Source of the DNA: Achatina immaculata
Lineage: Eukaryota; Mollusca; Gastropoda; Stylommatophora; Achatinidae
Assembly (NCBI GenBank): GCA_009760885.1
Contig: CM019718.1
Coordinates: 30,880,530 to 30,944,529 of the forward strand
Direction of reading: 5' to 3'
DNA length: 64,000 bases
Positions within the stretch are counted from its first letter, which is position 1; each line of letters starts with the position of its first letter. A program made the translations under genes and the position numbers. Below are positions 30,683 through 43,100 of this stretch, piece after piece. The notes under the pieces were generated by a model. The model was given only the letters and a program-made list of their open reading frames with translations, searched no databases and was not told the DNA's origin.

Positions 30683-31358
30683 GATGATAGAGCATAATTT
30701 ATCATAGTGATAATATATGACTGATCTTAAGAGTAGCATCACTGCAGTCAGGACATTCCCATATCTACTCTGTTGCCTGTTCCATTAACCAGTGTAGGCT
30801 GTGTTTACTAGTTGTCCTTGTCACAGGCTGATTGTGGGTTCATTGCTTCCGTTCACAGAGGGAGCTTAGCCATCATTGGGACATTATAAGAAGATGTAGT
30901 ATGTGACTGAAGTAAAGACAGAGGTGAGCTGAGTTTATTCTGTGATACATGCTGTGTACACAATATTTTCACTTGTTGGCAGTAATAGACATGGTAGTCT
31001 GGTGCTGACAAGTTTTCATATAATCTCATTAATACAAGGATAGAATTCTGATTTTGTTTTCTTCTGTTGGTAAAAAGTTTACTTTCTACTATTTTTCTTT
31101 CATATCATACATTCTTGTCTGTCAGGTTTGTGGTCTGAGGCCAGAATCACGACAGTTTATTGCTGTCTGTCATCTTTCTTGTTTGACCAGAACCTGTCCT
31201 TTATTTTGCCTTTCCTTGTGGCATTGTTCATCATCTGTGATTTTTTTGTTAATCCAGTTGAAAAGAACTTTTTATTTTGTATAAGTGTGAACAGCCAATA
31301 ATTAGTGGATAGGCACACAACTATATACAAAGCACTGCAGTAAACCTGTGATACCAAA
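30683..31358. other. PHF7-like 3' UTR / intergenic
   Basis: Follows the TAA of PHF7-like. No clear polyadenylation signal chosen and no further gene seen. Confidence 0.4.
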
Positions 31359-32330
31359 ATGTATAAAGTAGTAAAAAAGTAGGAACAGCTTTATTATTTA
31401 ATGATAACACACTTTTGACGTTTCAGTGCGAGCTTTCGTCAAACAAAAACAAACAGGACGAAGAATCAGAGAGAAGCAAAGTACAGATTCACATTAATTG
31501 GATGTTAACAAAACAATAAAAAATGAAAAAAATTTAACTAGCAAATGTTTAGCATGCTTCAAAACCAGTCCCTAATCATTTCAGTGGCCCCAATCATGGA
31601 GGCATATCTGACTTTCTGGTAACAGCCATCAGTGTCACGCAGATGACACAAGCCACCTAGTGCTTGAGAACCACTACATTCAGTACTTTGGGACACTGGA
31701 CCCACATGGTTTTAACTCATTATTCAGCTACATATAATCTTCCACAATCTTACTCTTTCTCACTCATTGCACATAGTTTAGTACCCTCACACATCAGCAC
31801 ATTACTGTTCCTCTACCACAATCATAATCATTCATTTCCCTTCTTCTAAATGGAAACATCACAAATCCCTATCCATTCACTACCATCACCATCATCATCA
31901 TCGCCTTTCACTCCCTTAAAAGCACCGACCATGGATAGGGGCTCTCCAGTCATCCCTGTTCTTGAAATAGTTCTCTGCTCCTTCTGTGCACATCCTAACA
32001 TTTTCTACACTCAAGTATGCACAATTTTGCACCTTTTCAGAACGAATGCTCTGTTTACATCGTAACCATTGGTTATTGTTTGTGATCCTATCAAGGATAT
32101 ACAAGCAATTTTGGTTCTGTGCTATTCCAGAAGCTGATAAGTCATTTGCCAGTTTTCTTAAAGTTTTTATTGTTTTGTTAACATCCAATTAATGTGAATC
32201 TGTACTTTGTTTCTTCTCTCTGATTCTTCATCCTGTTTGTTTTTGTTTGACAAAGGCTCACACTGAAACTCACAAGTGTATTATTGTTAAATAATAAAGC
32301 TGTTCCTACATTTTTCCTAGTTTATACATT
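31359..32330. mobile_element. Long-TIR (foldback-like) element, copy 1
   Basis: Arms of ~185 bp at 31359-31545 and 32150-32330 are inverted copies: both begin AATGTATAAA then GTAGGAACAGCTTTATTATT and contain CAAACAAAAACAAACAGGA and TTGGATGTTAACAAAAC. Total 972 bp; the ~600-bp centre has no recognisable transposase. Related ends at 51565-52205 and 60093-60215. Confidence 0.85.
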
Positions 32331-33546
32331 AAGTGTGAACAGCATGTGTGAGAATAGAGTATGTGATGTTTCAAAAGAGTAGAAAGCAGCTCAAGTGCCA
32401 GAGATACACAGAAATGGAAAAACCACACTATTCAGTTATCATTTTCACTCAGGATTTGTACTTTTTTTTTCCCCCCTCTCTGGACTGAGTTTTTCACAGT
32501 TTGTGTCTCTGCACAAACAGCATGCCACATTGGACATTCCTGATACAGTTAGCCATGTCATTTGTGGCTTATTTGATATGTATTATCTGGCAATGTTTAG
32601 ACTGGGTCTGTAAATACTACCTAAGTGGGAAGTAAATAAACAGTTCTTGATATGCTAAGAGCATCATTTTCATTATTGTAATTATCTTATCTGTGTAAAG
32701 CATATAACTATCTTTTTAAAAAGATTAATCAGAGCAGCACTTTTAGAACTTTATAGACATATTCATACAGTTGTTATCTACCAGTGCAATGTAATGAAAA
32801 TCATAGATTTAAAAAAATCATCTTTATGTTCTTTTTTTTTTTAAACGTTTAAATCGGGAATAAATACTGGCTTCATATGTATTGGCCTAAATTAATGGGG
32901 GTTTTTTTTGGGGGGGGGGGGGGTTACATTGGAAACATCAAAGAGAAACAGATCTTTATAATTAGTGTGTCTTGTCTTTTTTTCTCAGAAATGTTATGAG
33001 GAATAAATCTTACCTTTATAACTGGCATTGATGCTTTATCTTCTTTGTAAGTATTATGTGTTTTGTTAATATTTGAAGCTTGGAGAAAAATCTTTTCATG
33101 TGTTTCTTATTTTAACATTTGAAGGCTAAAGAGAAATATATTCAATTTTTAAAAATTTTTTATTCAGTATCTAATGTATAGTCACTGTTGCCATTAAAAA
33201 CTTGCAGACAGCTGTATGCTTAACTGAAATGTTTTGTTGTGTATAACATTTTGTTGTTCATTTAAAAAAAAACAAAACATGCCATGACCATGTATGGATA
33301 AGCAGTTTATATGAGTGTTGTGCATTTATATCTACATACCACATAATAATGTGGTTTATTTTGCATATTCTTTCACCCTGAATGTGTAAATGGGTTAAAT
33401 GTGGGTCTTTTTTTCCAGCTTTGATTTATGACCATATGTAATGCATATTTATATGTTGCTTATGAATATTGCTGTTAATATTGTTGTTTGCCTCTATTGA
33501 TGGTGGTACTTTCAACATTATATGTGAAAGGTGAAAATAAAATATA
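32331..33546. other. Intergenic, no recognised features
   Basis: AT-rich with a G run (32910-32925). Possible polyadenylation hexamer AATAAA at about 32634. Confidence 0.4.
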
Positions 33547-34492
33547 TATGATGGTCATACCGAAAGTCATGAGAAAATATTGTTTAAAAATCAGAATTTA
33601 TAGATTGAGAAAATATAAATGTATCACCTTAATGTGCATCCTTTGCGCTTCATGTAGAGGTCACATGATGTCACCATCATGTCACATGACCACGCAGAGC
33701 AGAAACAAAATGGCGGGTGCTGAAGTTTCGTTTCATCAACACGCTGTTATTGAGTTCCTCATTAAAGAGGATATCCCCACTGCTGAAATTCACCAAAAGA
33801 CTCCAGCTTGCTTATGGAGATGTGCGTAAAGGTGCTAGCAGTGTTAGGAGGTGGGTGAAACATTTCAAAGATGTAAACATGAGCATTCAAGATATACCTC
33901 GCAGTGGTCACCCTCGAACTGCCTCCACTGAACGCAACGTGAAACGGGTTGACGACATCATTAAACAAGACAGACGTGTCACAGTATCTGAAATCGGTGT
34001 AAATCTAGGAATAGGACACAATGCAGTACAGGAAATGATTGAAACCCGAGGCTATAGAAAATTTTGTGCTTGCTGGGTCCCATGTATCATGTATGTTGAC
34101 TGAAGATCACAAAGCTCGCCAGGCAGCTGAGGAAATTTAGAAAATAGGTTGGGAAATTCTTCCACATCCTATATCTTATAGCCCCAACCTAGCACCCAGT
34201 GATTGCCATCTTTTCAGTTTTGTGAAAGAACAAATGTGATGCCATCACTACGACACAGGAGAGAATGTCCAGAAAGCAGTGCATCTGTTCCTTCTGTCAG
34301 CTGGAACAGAATTCTACTGGGAGGGTATTTTCAAACTTGCAGAGTGATGGGAAAAATGTGTGCAGAGAAATGGAGATTATGTTGAAAAGTGAAAAGTATG
34401 CAGATTAAGGTAATACATTTATATTTTCTCTATCAATAAATTCTGATTTTTTAAAAAAATATTTGCTCACGACTTTCGGTATGACACTCGTA
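33547..34492 (+). mobile_element. Internally deleted mariner (SETMAR-type) element with ~90-bp TIRs
   Basis: Ends TATGATGGTCATACCGAAAG and, inverted, TACGAGTGTCATACCGAAAG, flanked by TA. Inside: a helix-turn-helix part (VRRWVKHFKDVNMSIQDIPR, SGHPRTAST, IGVNLGIGHNAVQEMIE) and a C-terminal part (SPNLAPSDCHLFSF, a shifted KAVHLFLLSAGTEFYWEGIF). The middle, with the first catalytic aspartates, is missing, and there are frameshifts, so it cannot make transposase. Confidence 0.85.
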
Positions 34493-35789
34493 CATTGCCA
34501 TGTTACATCTTAGGAACAAGTGGGCTGAATAGATGTCACTGGCAGTTGTTGAGACAGACATACAAAATCCGTACTGTGGAGAAATGAGTAGTTTATTGTA
34601 CTTGCCATTGTAAGGGAAGAGTTTCTGAGACTTTGGACGAACAGTCCTCATTATAAAGTACCGTATGTTCTTGCTGCAGTTATTGATATTAGACCGATTT
34701 TTTTTTTAATGGTTACATTATTGTTTGGTGCTGTACTGAGTATATATTTAATTTATTCAAATAATCCATTATGATTAGTTGTTTTCCCAATGAACCAAAC
34801 TAGCCACAGGCCATTAGGAAGTTGAGGAAACGGGTGTTCTTTGGCAGTCCTACCCTCAAGGGAAGATTAGGAAAATATATCCAGAACACTGTTCTCTCTA
34901 AGCTTCGTGGCCGCACACATTAAAAAATCATACCCTGCACAGAATTTTTGGAGCCACACACACAAAAAAAAAAAAATGAAACTGTTACTTTTATATTCCA
35001 GCTTCCAGATGTTACTCCGTGCTGTAATTACAATCAAGAAAAATACAGTGATGGTACATGTTTTTCCTGTACTGTTTCTTGTTGAGATATGACTTTCGGA
35101 TCGGATGTTTTAACTGGTCTTTTATCGTGCAGTTTCTGTAATACTATAGCAGAATTGTGATGAAGCAAGTGGGCACACAGAGGATAGAGGCTAATTAAAA
35201 TAAACAGGCAGATGAATTTCCACTGCTGACAGATATCCTGTTATTAAATGTACAGGCCTTTGCAGTATATATATATATATATACACACACATACACACGT
35301 TGTTACTATGCACATTTGCACACACAGTATGTTTCTGCACATGCGCAGACCATTTTTGCACACAGACCGCAAACTCTTAGAGGGAACATTGATCCAGAAA
35401 CTACAGTAATGATTGTATTTGAGATCAAAATCAAAAGAACAAAGAAGAAATGATGCTAACTGGAAACCATCTTTGTGGGTGACATCATTAACTTTTTTTT
35501 TGTCCAGGTTCAAAGATTTATGAGACAAGTTTTCTAATCCGACAACAAAATGGCTGAACATGATAACAGATTTATTCATTAATTTTGCACCGATCATAAT
35601 AGCACTTGTGCTCATTAATTCTGTGTGATTAAAAGAAATATGATAATTTTTTCTTCATGTTAGTTATCACTTTCTGTTATCTTTTGTACATTTCTCATTG
35701 CATTTGGAATATACTGTTGAAAAAAAAAAAAGAAACATTACTGTAGCTATAATGGACACCAAATTTCAAACTTGTATCAAAAGTTTATT
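34493..35789. other. Intergenic, no recognised gene
   Basis: Holds one microsatellite (35265-35300) and otherwise unassigned AT-rich DNA. Confidence 0.5.
35265..35300. repeat. (TA)n(CA)n microsatellite
   Basis: TATATATATATATATA followed by CACACACATACACAC. Confidence 0.85.
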
Positions 35790-36900
35790 TTATGGAATTA
35801 ATGTTTCAATCTTGGCATGAAGAATCTTTAAGACTTTAACAATGAAATGATGTTCATTAAATTTGGTATGGACTTTTATTCTTTGCGACTGAGGCCTCCG
35901 TTCCAGTAAGGTGTATGACCTCCTCTGGACTGTATCAGAGAACGACATCTTGATGTGGATACGATTAGCCGTTGGATCTGTTGTTGTGGGATGGCTGCCC
36001 ACTCTTCCTGCAGTGCAAGAGACAACTGTCTGAGATTGGTTGGCGCCACGTCTCACTGGCGGACTTGTCTGTTGAGTTCATCCCATATGTCTGATGACAT
36101 GGATGGCCACAGAATTGTCTGGACGTTGTTGTCAGCAAGGATCTGGGTGGTGAGTTGTGCCACATAAGGTCAAACGTTATCTTGCTGAAAATTCGATCCT
36201 GGTGAAGCTAGAAGTGGAGGGACGTGAGGATGGAGAAATTCAATGACGTATTAGGCATTCAGGTGTCCTTCAGTTTGCACCAGGTCACTTCTTCTCATGA
36301 AGTTGATCGTCCCCCATACCAGTACACCTCCACCACCATGCAGAGGAGCCTCATCCATGCAGTTCTGGGCGTAGCACTCACGGACTCTGCAGTAAACTCT
36401 TCTCCATCTGTCATGTCGCAGGAGCAGAAAGAATGATTCATCACTAAACCAAACCCTTCTCCAATCATTTGCAACAGTCCATTGACAATGCTGGTTCACC
36501 CACTGCAGTTGGTTCTGGCGATGTCGGTCTGTAAGAACATTTATCTCCATAGGGTCTTCTAGCCCAAAAATCAGCGTCGTGCAGCTGGTTCTTGGCCATT
36601 TGATCAGAAATTCGACGAGCTGCTGTCATTGATTGGACTGTTGAGGACGCAGATGCAAATCAATTCCTGAGGTGAGGCAGCCGTATGAAGCGGTCTTCGC
36701 CAGGAGTTGTGACTATGGGTCTTCCACTGTGCTGCCGGTCTGCAACTGAGCCAGTTTCTTGAAATCGTCACCAAAGGCGACTAATCTTGCTTCTAGCCAC
36801 ATTAAATTGTCTGACCACTACACTTTGTGACTGTCCAGTCTGTAAACGTCCAATGATGACGAGTCATTGTTCTGTAGTGAGATGAGCCATACTTGTGTAT
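35790..36900 (-). pseudogene. Tc1-like transposase relic
   Basis: Minus strand from about 36890: N-terminal SQSVVVRQFNVARSKISRL-type helix-turn-helix, then DRHRQNQLQWVNQHCQWT, RVWFSDESFFLLL (first catalytic Asp), GGGVLVWGTINF, a decayed 'DNxxPYVA' (second Asp) near 36180, and a C-terminal part whose SPxxxPIEHxWDEL block has lost residues (SSDIWDEL). Stops and shifts break the frame. Terminal inverted repeats could not be placed. Confidence 0.85.
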
Positions 36901-37565
36901 TGAATTTTCAAATGAATTGATTCGAGGAGCATCAATCTTTTATAGGCATTCAATAACATGGTCAGTGAGTTTTGTGTTCAGTAAATTTCACAGGATTCTC
37001 TGAACTTGTCATGAGTTATTGTCAAAAATGCTGTTTTGACTAGTGTCACTTTTCTGTGCTCATGAAACATCTGCTGAGTACAATTCAGGTCAGCATATGA
37101 AGTTGATGTCCAAGTGAACGTTTCAGGTAATTTGCCCTTGTCTGGGCAGAAAACTTCAGCAAGCAGAACTTTGGAGGGAGGGGGAAACTTATTCTGGTTA
37201 TGTGACATCAGATTTTGCCATGACTTGGCACTTCAAGAAAAACAAATAGCCAAACTGTTTCATCTGCTTAAATAACAAGCAGAGTAAATGTAACTTAGCC
37301 AGAATCCATCATCTGCCATTCTTGACATAAGGAAGTTCACTTGGATACACCACTACATTGTGATGTTAGCTTGTAAAAAGCTTCAGTGTTGCTGTGGCAT
37401 CATACAAACCTAATTTCTGTACTACATATGAAAGTGACATACATAAACTTCTCTCAGTATTATAAGCAGCCATGTCATTATACACACACACAGGCCAGAA
37501 TGATGACAACACTTGAAGCATACAGTTGAGGCAATGATCATTCTGATTTCTCAGTTGTCCCCCAT

Positions 37566-37966
37566 CATCCATTCATTCATTCATCTGCATGTCCCTTGCG
37601 GAACTTTGCCTCCCAAACAGCACTCCTGTATGCCTCTCGGTTATGAGCAAGTTGGTCTGGCGCTGATGCATCCATTTGCAGATCGTCAACGATGTCTTGC
37701 AGCCATCTTCGCTTTGGTCTTCCTCTCTTTCTTTTTCCCATTATGAATCCTTCCAATACGTTCTTCTCTAAATTATCATGACGTTTAATGTGTCCATAAT
37801 ATTTAGTTTTCGCTCTCTTTAATTCTCTTTACTAGCCAGCCTTCTTCAATATTAAGCTCTTGTAGTATAGATATATTTGGTCTTTTTTGTGTCCACGATA
37901 TTTGGAGAACTCTTCTGTAGCATTTACATTCAAAGGCATTTATGTGTTTCTCAGCTGTTTTGTTAA
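37566..37966 (-). mobile_element. LINE family A, 3' part of a copy split by a MITE
   Basis: Same 3' end as 28165-28560: GCATGTCCCTTGCGGAACTT and TCTTGCAGCCATCTTCGC on the plus strand. It reads up to CAGCTGTTTTGTTAA and resumes at 38675 as TTAAGTGTCCAGGTCTCACA. Confidence 0.9.
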
Positions 37967-38674
37967 CTCTTTCCCGTGCGGGAGGAAAAACATGGACATG
38001 TCATTGTGCGTGGGAGTAAAAACGCGGCTCTTGACTGTAAGGGGGTATAGTTGTAAAATGGAATGGAAAACAGTATTTCCATGTACTTCCGTATACGTAA
38101 TATGTGTCAAAGTATAGCTAAATGAATGAAATTTTCATAAATGCAGAGTTTTTTAGGAAAAAAGAAGTAATGTGATGTTTTTAGACACTGATTGTGGCCA
38201 GTTCATCATCGGCTAGGTCTAGATTCACGCTGCTTACCCCTACTTACCATCTAAAATGTGTAGATCTACTTTTCGATCTCATATTGTGACTCTGTACTGC
38301 ATTTTTGCTGAATGAATGTCTGAAATAACCTCCTAACAACTCCTAACTACTTCTCCAGTCGTCTAAATATGTCTAAATCTACTCAGAAAACATTCAAGAG
38401 CAGCGGGGTGGCCATAGGCTATGTCCATACCCCTATCTACATCGTCAAAAATTTTTAAATTTCCATGCTTCGCGTCCCTGTTCTTGCTCGGCATCGCTTG
38501 TAACTAGGCACGCATTCTCCATTTTGAAAGTGTCACCGGAATCGCGGACGAAATATGTACAATCTAAATGTTACACCGTTTGTTTTAATGAAACAAACAA
38601 TGTCGAATTTTCAACCATACGGTAGCTTGGGACCACCGGAAGTGTCGAAAATTCGACCATACGCACGGAAAGAG
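37967..38674. mobile_element. piggyBac-type MITE (708 bp) with TTAA target duplication
   Basis: Flanked by TTAA at 37963-37966 and 38675-38678. Termini CTCTTTCCCGTGCG and, inverted, CTCTTTCCGTGCG. No transposase. TTAA duplication is diagnostic of the piggyBac superfamily. It interrupts a LINE whose uninterrupted equivalent is at 57495. A related copy is at 61261-61935. Confidence 0.92.
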
Positions 38675-38735
38675 TTAAGTGTCCAGGTCTCACAGCCACA
38701 TGTTGTGATGGGAAAGATGCATGCCCCATCATCCA
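38675..38735 (-). mobile_element. LINE family A, remaining part beyond the MITE
   Basis: GTGTCCAGGTCTCACAGCCA and GATGGGAAAGATGCATGCCC continue the LINE interrupted at 37966. Confidence 0.85.
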
Positions 38736-39903
38736 CTGACATTTATTTTCCTTCACTTTTGTTTTTTTTTTTTTAATGCTACAACATATAAATTTGTCAG
38801 CAGATGTTCAGCATCATCATGTGCACTTATAAATTTGTTCCCCAAAATATGCTACAACTTATGCTTCACATCATGATGTACACTTTTTTGTTGCCTTGAA
38901 AAATGTTGTGGGAAATGAAAAATATAAACTTGGCAACTTTGTCATTTTGGGGGTGGGAGAGGGGAGAATAATAAAAATATTTAAAAAAAAAACATAAAAA
39001 TATTTAAGCTTTTTTGTGACAAAGATAATTGCATGTAAAGCAAACAGTAAGCTTTGAGGATATATTCTCATTCTAAAGTATTACTAAATTCAGTGCCACA
39101 TATTAAAAGCTCTTTCGTGATGTCAGGAACAGACAAGCTTCTGCTGAAGAAAATAAAACTAGACAAGATGGTTGACTTCTCATATTTATTTTAAAATCCC
39201 ACATTAATTATATAATAAATAAAATATTTATATTATAAATATATAATTTGTACACCTCAATAAGATAAATCACACTGTTCTAGCATGCTAGCTTCATGCT
39301 GTCATTACAGATGCCCCATACAGGAATAAAAAATATAAAAAACAAAAGCTAAAAGCTGAATCTAACTTCATGTTACCAACACTAAGTTATTTCCACAAAA
39401 AACATGTCATGACACAAAGACAGACATAAACTACAAATAAACAAAAATATCCCTGTTTATGCAATGATCATATGTTTTACTATGACCAAAAGTATTTTCA
39501 TTTGATAATCATGTCAGTATCTGCATGAAAGTGAATGTAAAACTTCTACTAAAAGCACCTAATTTCATTTAGAAGTGAACTATTACAAATCAAGTGATGA
39601 TCAGATCTACATTTTTGTTGAAAATGAAGTATAAATTTATTCTAGGTAAAAAAAATGATGAACTATTACAGATCTATATTCAAGTTTAAAATTACCACTG
39701 GTGATCAATGTTTGTTAAAAAAAATATATTTTCCAGCTAAAAATCATCACTGGTGATCCATCATTCAACTAAATTCCACTTACAAATGGATAATCTGCTA
39801 AGTACTCTACAAATTAATTTTTTTTAAAAAATTATCAGGAAAACAAAACAAGGTCAGTTTATGCATCCCAAGTAACAAACACTGCTTGAGATGTGTCTGA
39901 AAG
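38736..39903. other. Intergenic / MDH1 3' UTR
   Basis: AT-rich DNA downstream of MDH1 on its strand; several TTTATT (AATAAA on the minus strand) at 39184 and 39627 could be polyadenylation signals. Confidence 0.45.
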
Positions 39904-40113
39904 TTAATCCGCACATTCAGCTAAGGCAGCCTCTAGCTCCTCCTCCAGCTCAGCTGCGGTTGCATCCAGTTTCTCTCGAGCAAACTCACTGATGTTCAGT
40001 CCTTGGACTATGCTCCACTTCTTGTCCTTGATGCGGAGAGGATAGCTGTACATCAGGCCAGGTTTAATGTCATAAGAGCTGTCAGAGATAACACCCATTG
40101 ACACCCAGTTATC
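39904..40113 (-). CDS. MDH1: MDH1 exon 8: C-terminus and stop
   Basis: Encodes [19 protein letters not shown] to an acidic Glu/Ala-rich end and TAA. The acceptor CCTTTATCCAAG|GAT at 40114 is chosen because it joins FGTQG to DNWVSMG without a gap relative to the family and gives a 332-residue protein. A second in-phase AG at about 40137 would add some eight residues (SAHETFPL...). Confidence 0.9.
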   Translation of the reverse strand, partial: DNWVSMGVISDSSYDIKPGLMYSYPLRIKDKKWSIVQGLNISEFAREKLDATAAELEEELEAALAECAD

Positions 40114-43100
40114 CTTGGATAAAGGAAAAGTTTCATGAGCTGACTGACTGCAGGAAAAAAATGATATTTCCTTTAAAAAAAAAGAGTGTTCAATGTCCGC
40201 GATATACAATTATTTTGGACGTCAGCTTATCGTCTGCTTTTACTGGGTTTTAAAAAGAAAAAAAAATTCATGACAATGAAACACTGAATGATGACAACAT
40301 GGCTGTAGCAGTAACTTATTAGAAAATTTGGCCAGCTTACTTCAAGTAGCTTTTTTATATGTTATTTGTTCTTTAAGCATAAAAATGTTATAATGCGTGA
40401 TCAAAAAGAAAAGCACAAGAAAAAAAGATGTAACCTAGAAAAAAAAGCAATGAGCGAACTGTCAAATATTATCGCTGCAAACATTTAATTAAAATGATTC
40501 CTTCTCTCAACAGAAACAAATATTGTGACAATACTTTTAACAGCTCAAACATTCCTCATTAAAATCTCAGATATCTTAAAGGAATCACACTATGAACCCA
40601 ATAATTTATAAACTAAAAGACTATGTTGTGTATAAACACATTTTCAAAAGAACAAACAAAATTGTAACATTTGTGTCAAAGATTAAAAAAAACAAACTTA
40701 AACACAAACATACCTTAAATATTTGCCTGTAACAAAGTTATATTCTTTAATCATATATTTCTGTAGTAAATGAACTATCCTGTAACAAAGTTATATTTCT
40801 TCTTTAATCATATATATATATATATATATATTGTTGTAACTGAACTATCCAAATCTCATATTTTTGATGTTCCAAGGTCATAATCCATTTTTATCTGTCC
40901 AATTTCAAGGCTTCTATATCTGTTCTGTAACACTAATCTTTTTTCACGGAGATGGGGTCGTTGGCCCCAACCTGGAGGACCCAGGTGCAAGTTTTGTCTG
41001 ACCCCTACCCGCGCACACCTTCCCAGTTTGGCTGGACCCGCCTGGAGCAAAACTCCCACTGGTATAGCTCTGGGGTTGGTCAGGGATGAGGGAAACAAGA
41101 CCGAGACAGAGATGGAAAGACAACATAGAAGAGGATATAAAAGAAAGTAGTGTCACCAACTGGAGAGAAAAGATTAGGAACAGAGAAATGGAGGCAAACT
41201 GTATCTGCAGCAGTAAGCCTTAGCGGCTTGGAAAGCTGAAGAAGTGAACCGTAACAAGAAAAAATATTGTCACCAACTAGCTGTAACATGTGTGGTTTAA
41301 GTTTAAACAAACGGGTTAGATCTTAGCATATTTGCCCACTGTTTTTAATGCATGTCTGCCATGAGATACAGATTTCAGGATTGCACTGGTGACAATAGAG
41401 GACACACAAAATACTGACTGCGCACTTTTGTCTTCAATTATTTTTGTATTTTGCCTTTCTCAGAGTCATTATAAAATCTATTATAAATATCTCTGTTATT
41501 ACTGAACCACATTTCTGTACATTTATTGCTAAACCTCAACTAGGTAAGGACATGCCACTAAACTTCAACCTGGTGTCTTAATGTGAACTCAAACTAATGA
41601 CTTATCACTAAACCTCAAACTTGGGAAGACTTATCCTATACTCAAATATAAAGTTGGTGAAGAGCTGTCGCTCAAACAACAAAGTATTAAACTTGTAGCT
41701 TACCCCCTGAGTACCAAAGAACCAGTCATGCATGTGGTCACAAGCTGCTTTTGCTGCCGACATGGCGCTGGAGAGTTTGCGCGCTTTAATCACCGCAGCT
41801 CCTCTCTGCTGTACATTCTGTTCATAATAATGATGGTAATGGCAGTTGTACAGAAAAAAATGATAAAACTGACAGAAAAGATACAGCACAGCAATCAGAA
41901 CTGACAAAGACCCTATCTTACCACCTCATCGTGTTACAGAAATGTATTACCCGAGTTTAACATGACAGGGAATGACATTTTCTCTAAGGTAATGGAATCT
42001 GCACAGATGCGTCATTATTAATCTGCTCCAGGAATTAAAATAAGTCACCATAACACATCTGATGACATGTTACAAGATCTTCAACCTGACATCTGCCGCA
42101 AAGAACTTGCACTTAAGGAAGACAGCTAACTGGGAAGTAATTTCTAAAATCTTTACTTCCAAACTGACGATCATAACAGGGGAAAATAAAAAATATTCAA
42201 AATAAAATTAAAACTAGACTGCATTAACTTTCTTGGGCCTTTCTCAAAATTATTCAGTTCAATAAACTTGACCAAATCTTCAGAAAACCATATAACACGT
42301 TATCTTTATTAAAAAAAAAAATCAAAGGTTATTATAAAGCAAAGACCACTCAAGCAACCAACCCCTCACTAACCAACCAGTCTGATACCTTAATAAAATC
42401 ATTCTTCAGGTAGTTGTCATCCTTGACTGCATCAGAGACAGGAATAACTTTCCCCTGCACCTCCACTCTAGCATGAGCCACATCAGGAAACTGCGTGGAT
42501 GAGTGGTTGCCCCAGATTATCACATTCTTCACTTTGTCTGTTGAAACACCAACTTTAGCAGCAATCTGTAATGAAGACATATGCAGGAAAAAAATGCTTT
42601 TTTAAACAAGGAAGTGGCATTCGTAGATTAGGTATTTTAAGTTTCAAACACTTTGGCCATACAAGTACCCCTCTGGAGTCAAAGGATATTTAAATCTTAT
42701 TTTATCATGAGCTGTTAGAAAGACATTCAAAATTTAAAAAAAAAAAAAATCAGTTGTACTGGTTTTGTTCCATAACTGGACATTCATAATTTCAAATAGA
42801 CAAACGTTAAAAACAGTCATCATATCAATTTCATGCTAAAAATGGTGGCAAAGATGATGAAAATCTTCATGTGTTTTGCTGGTGCTGTCTGACAGTCAAT
42901 TAGTTGACCTACTGCCACCAGCTCTCCCCTCATCTCACTCTGGATGTTATGGACACAATATTTGACTAGACAGTACTGCACCAGACAGAAATACATAACT
43001 TTTCCTGAAGCATTATGTAGCTCTAAATGGGACAGGGATATATGCTAAATACTCTGTTTAATGTTGGTGATTTGTGTTCGGTTAGTTGGTGTTGATTTTC

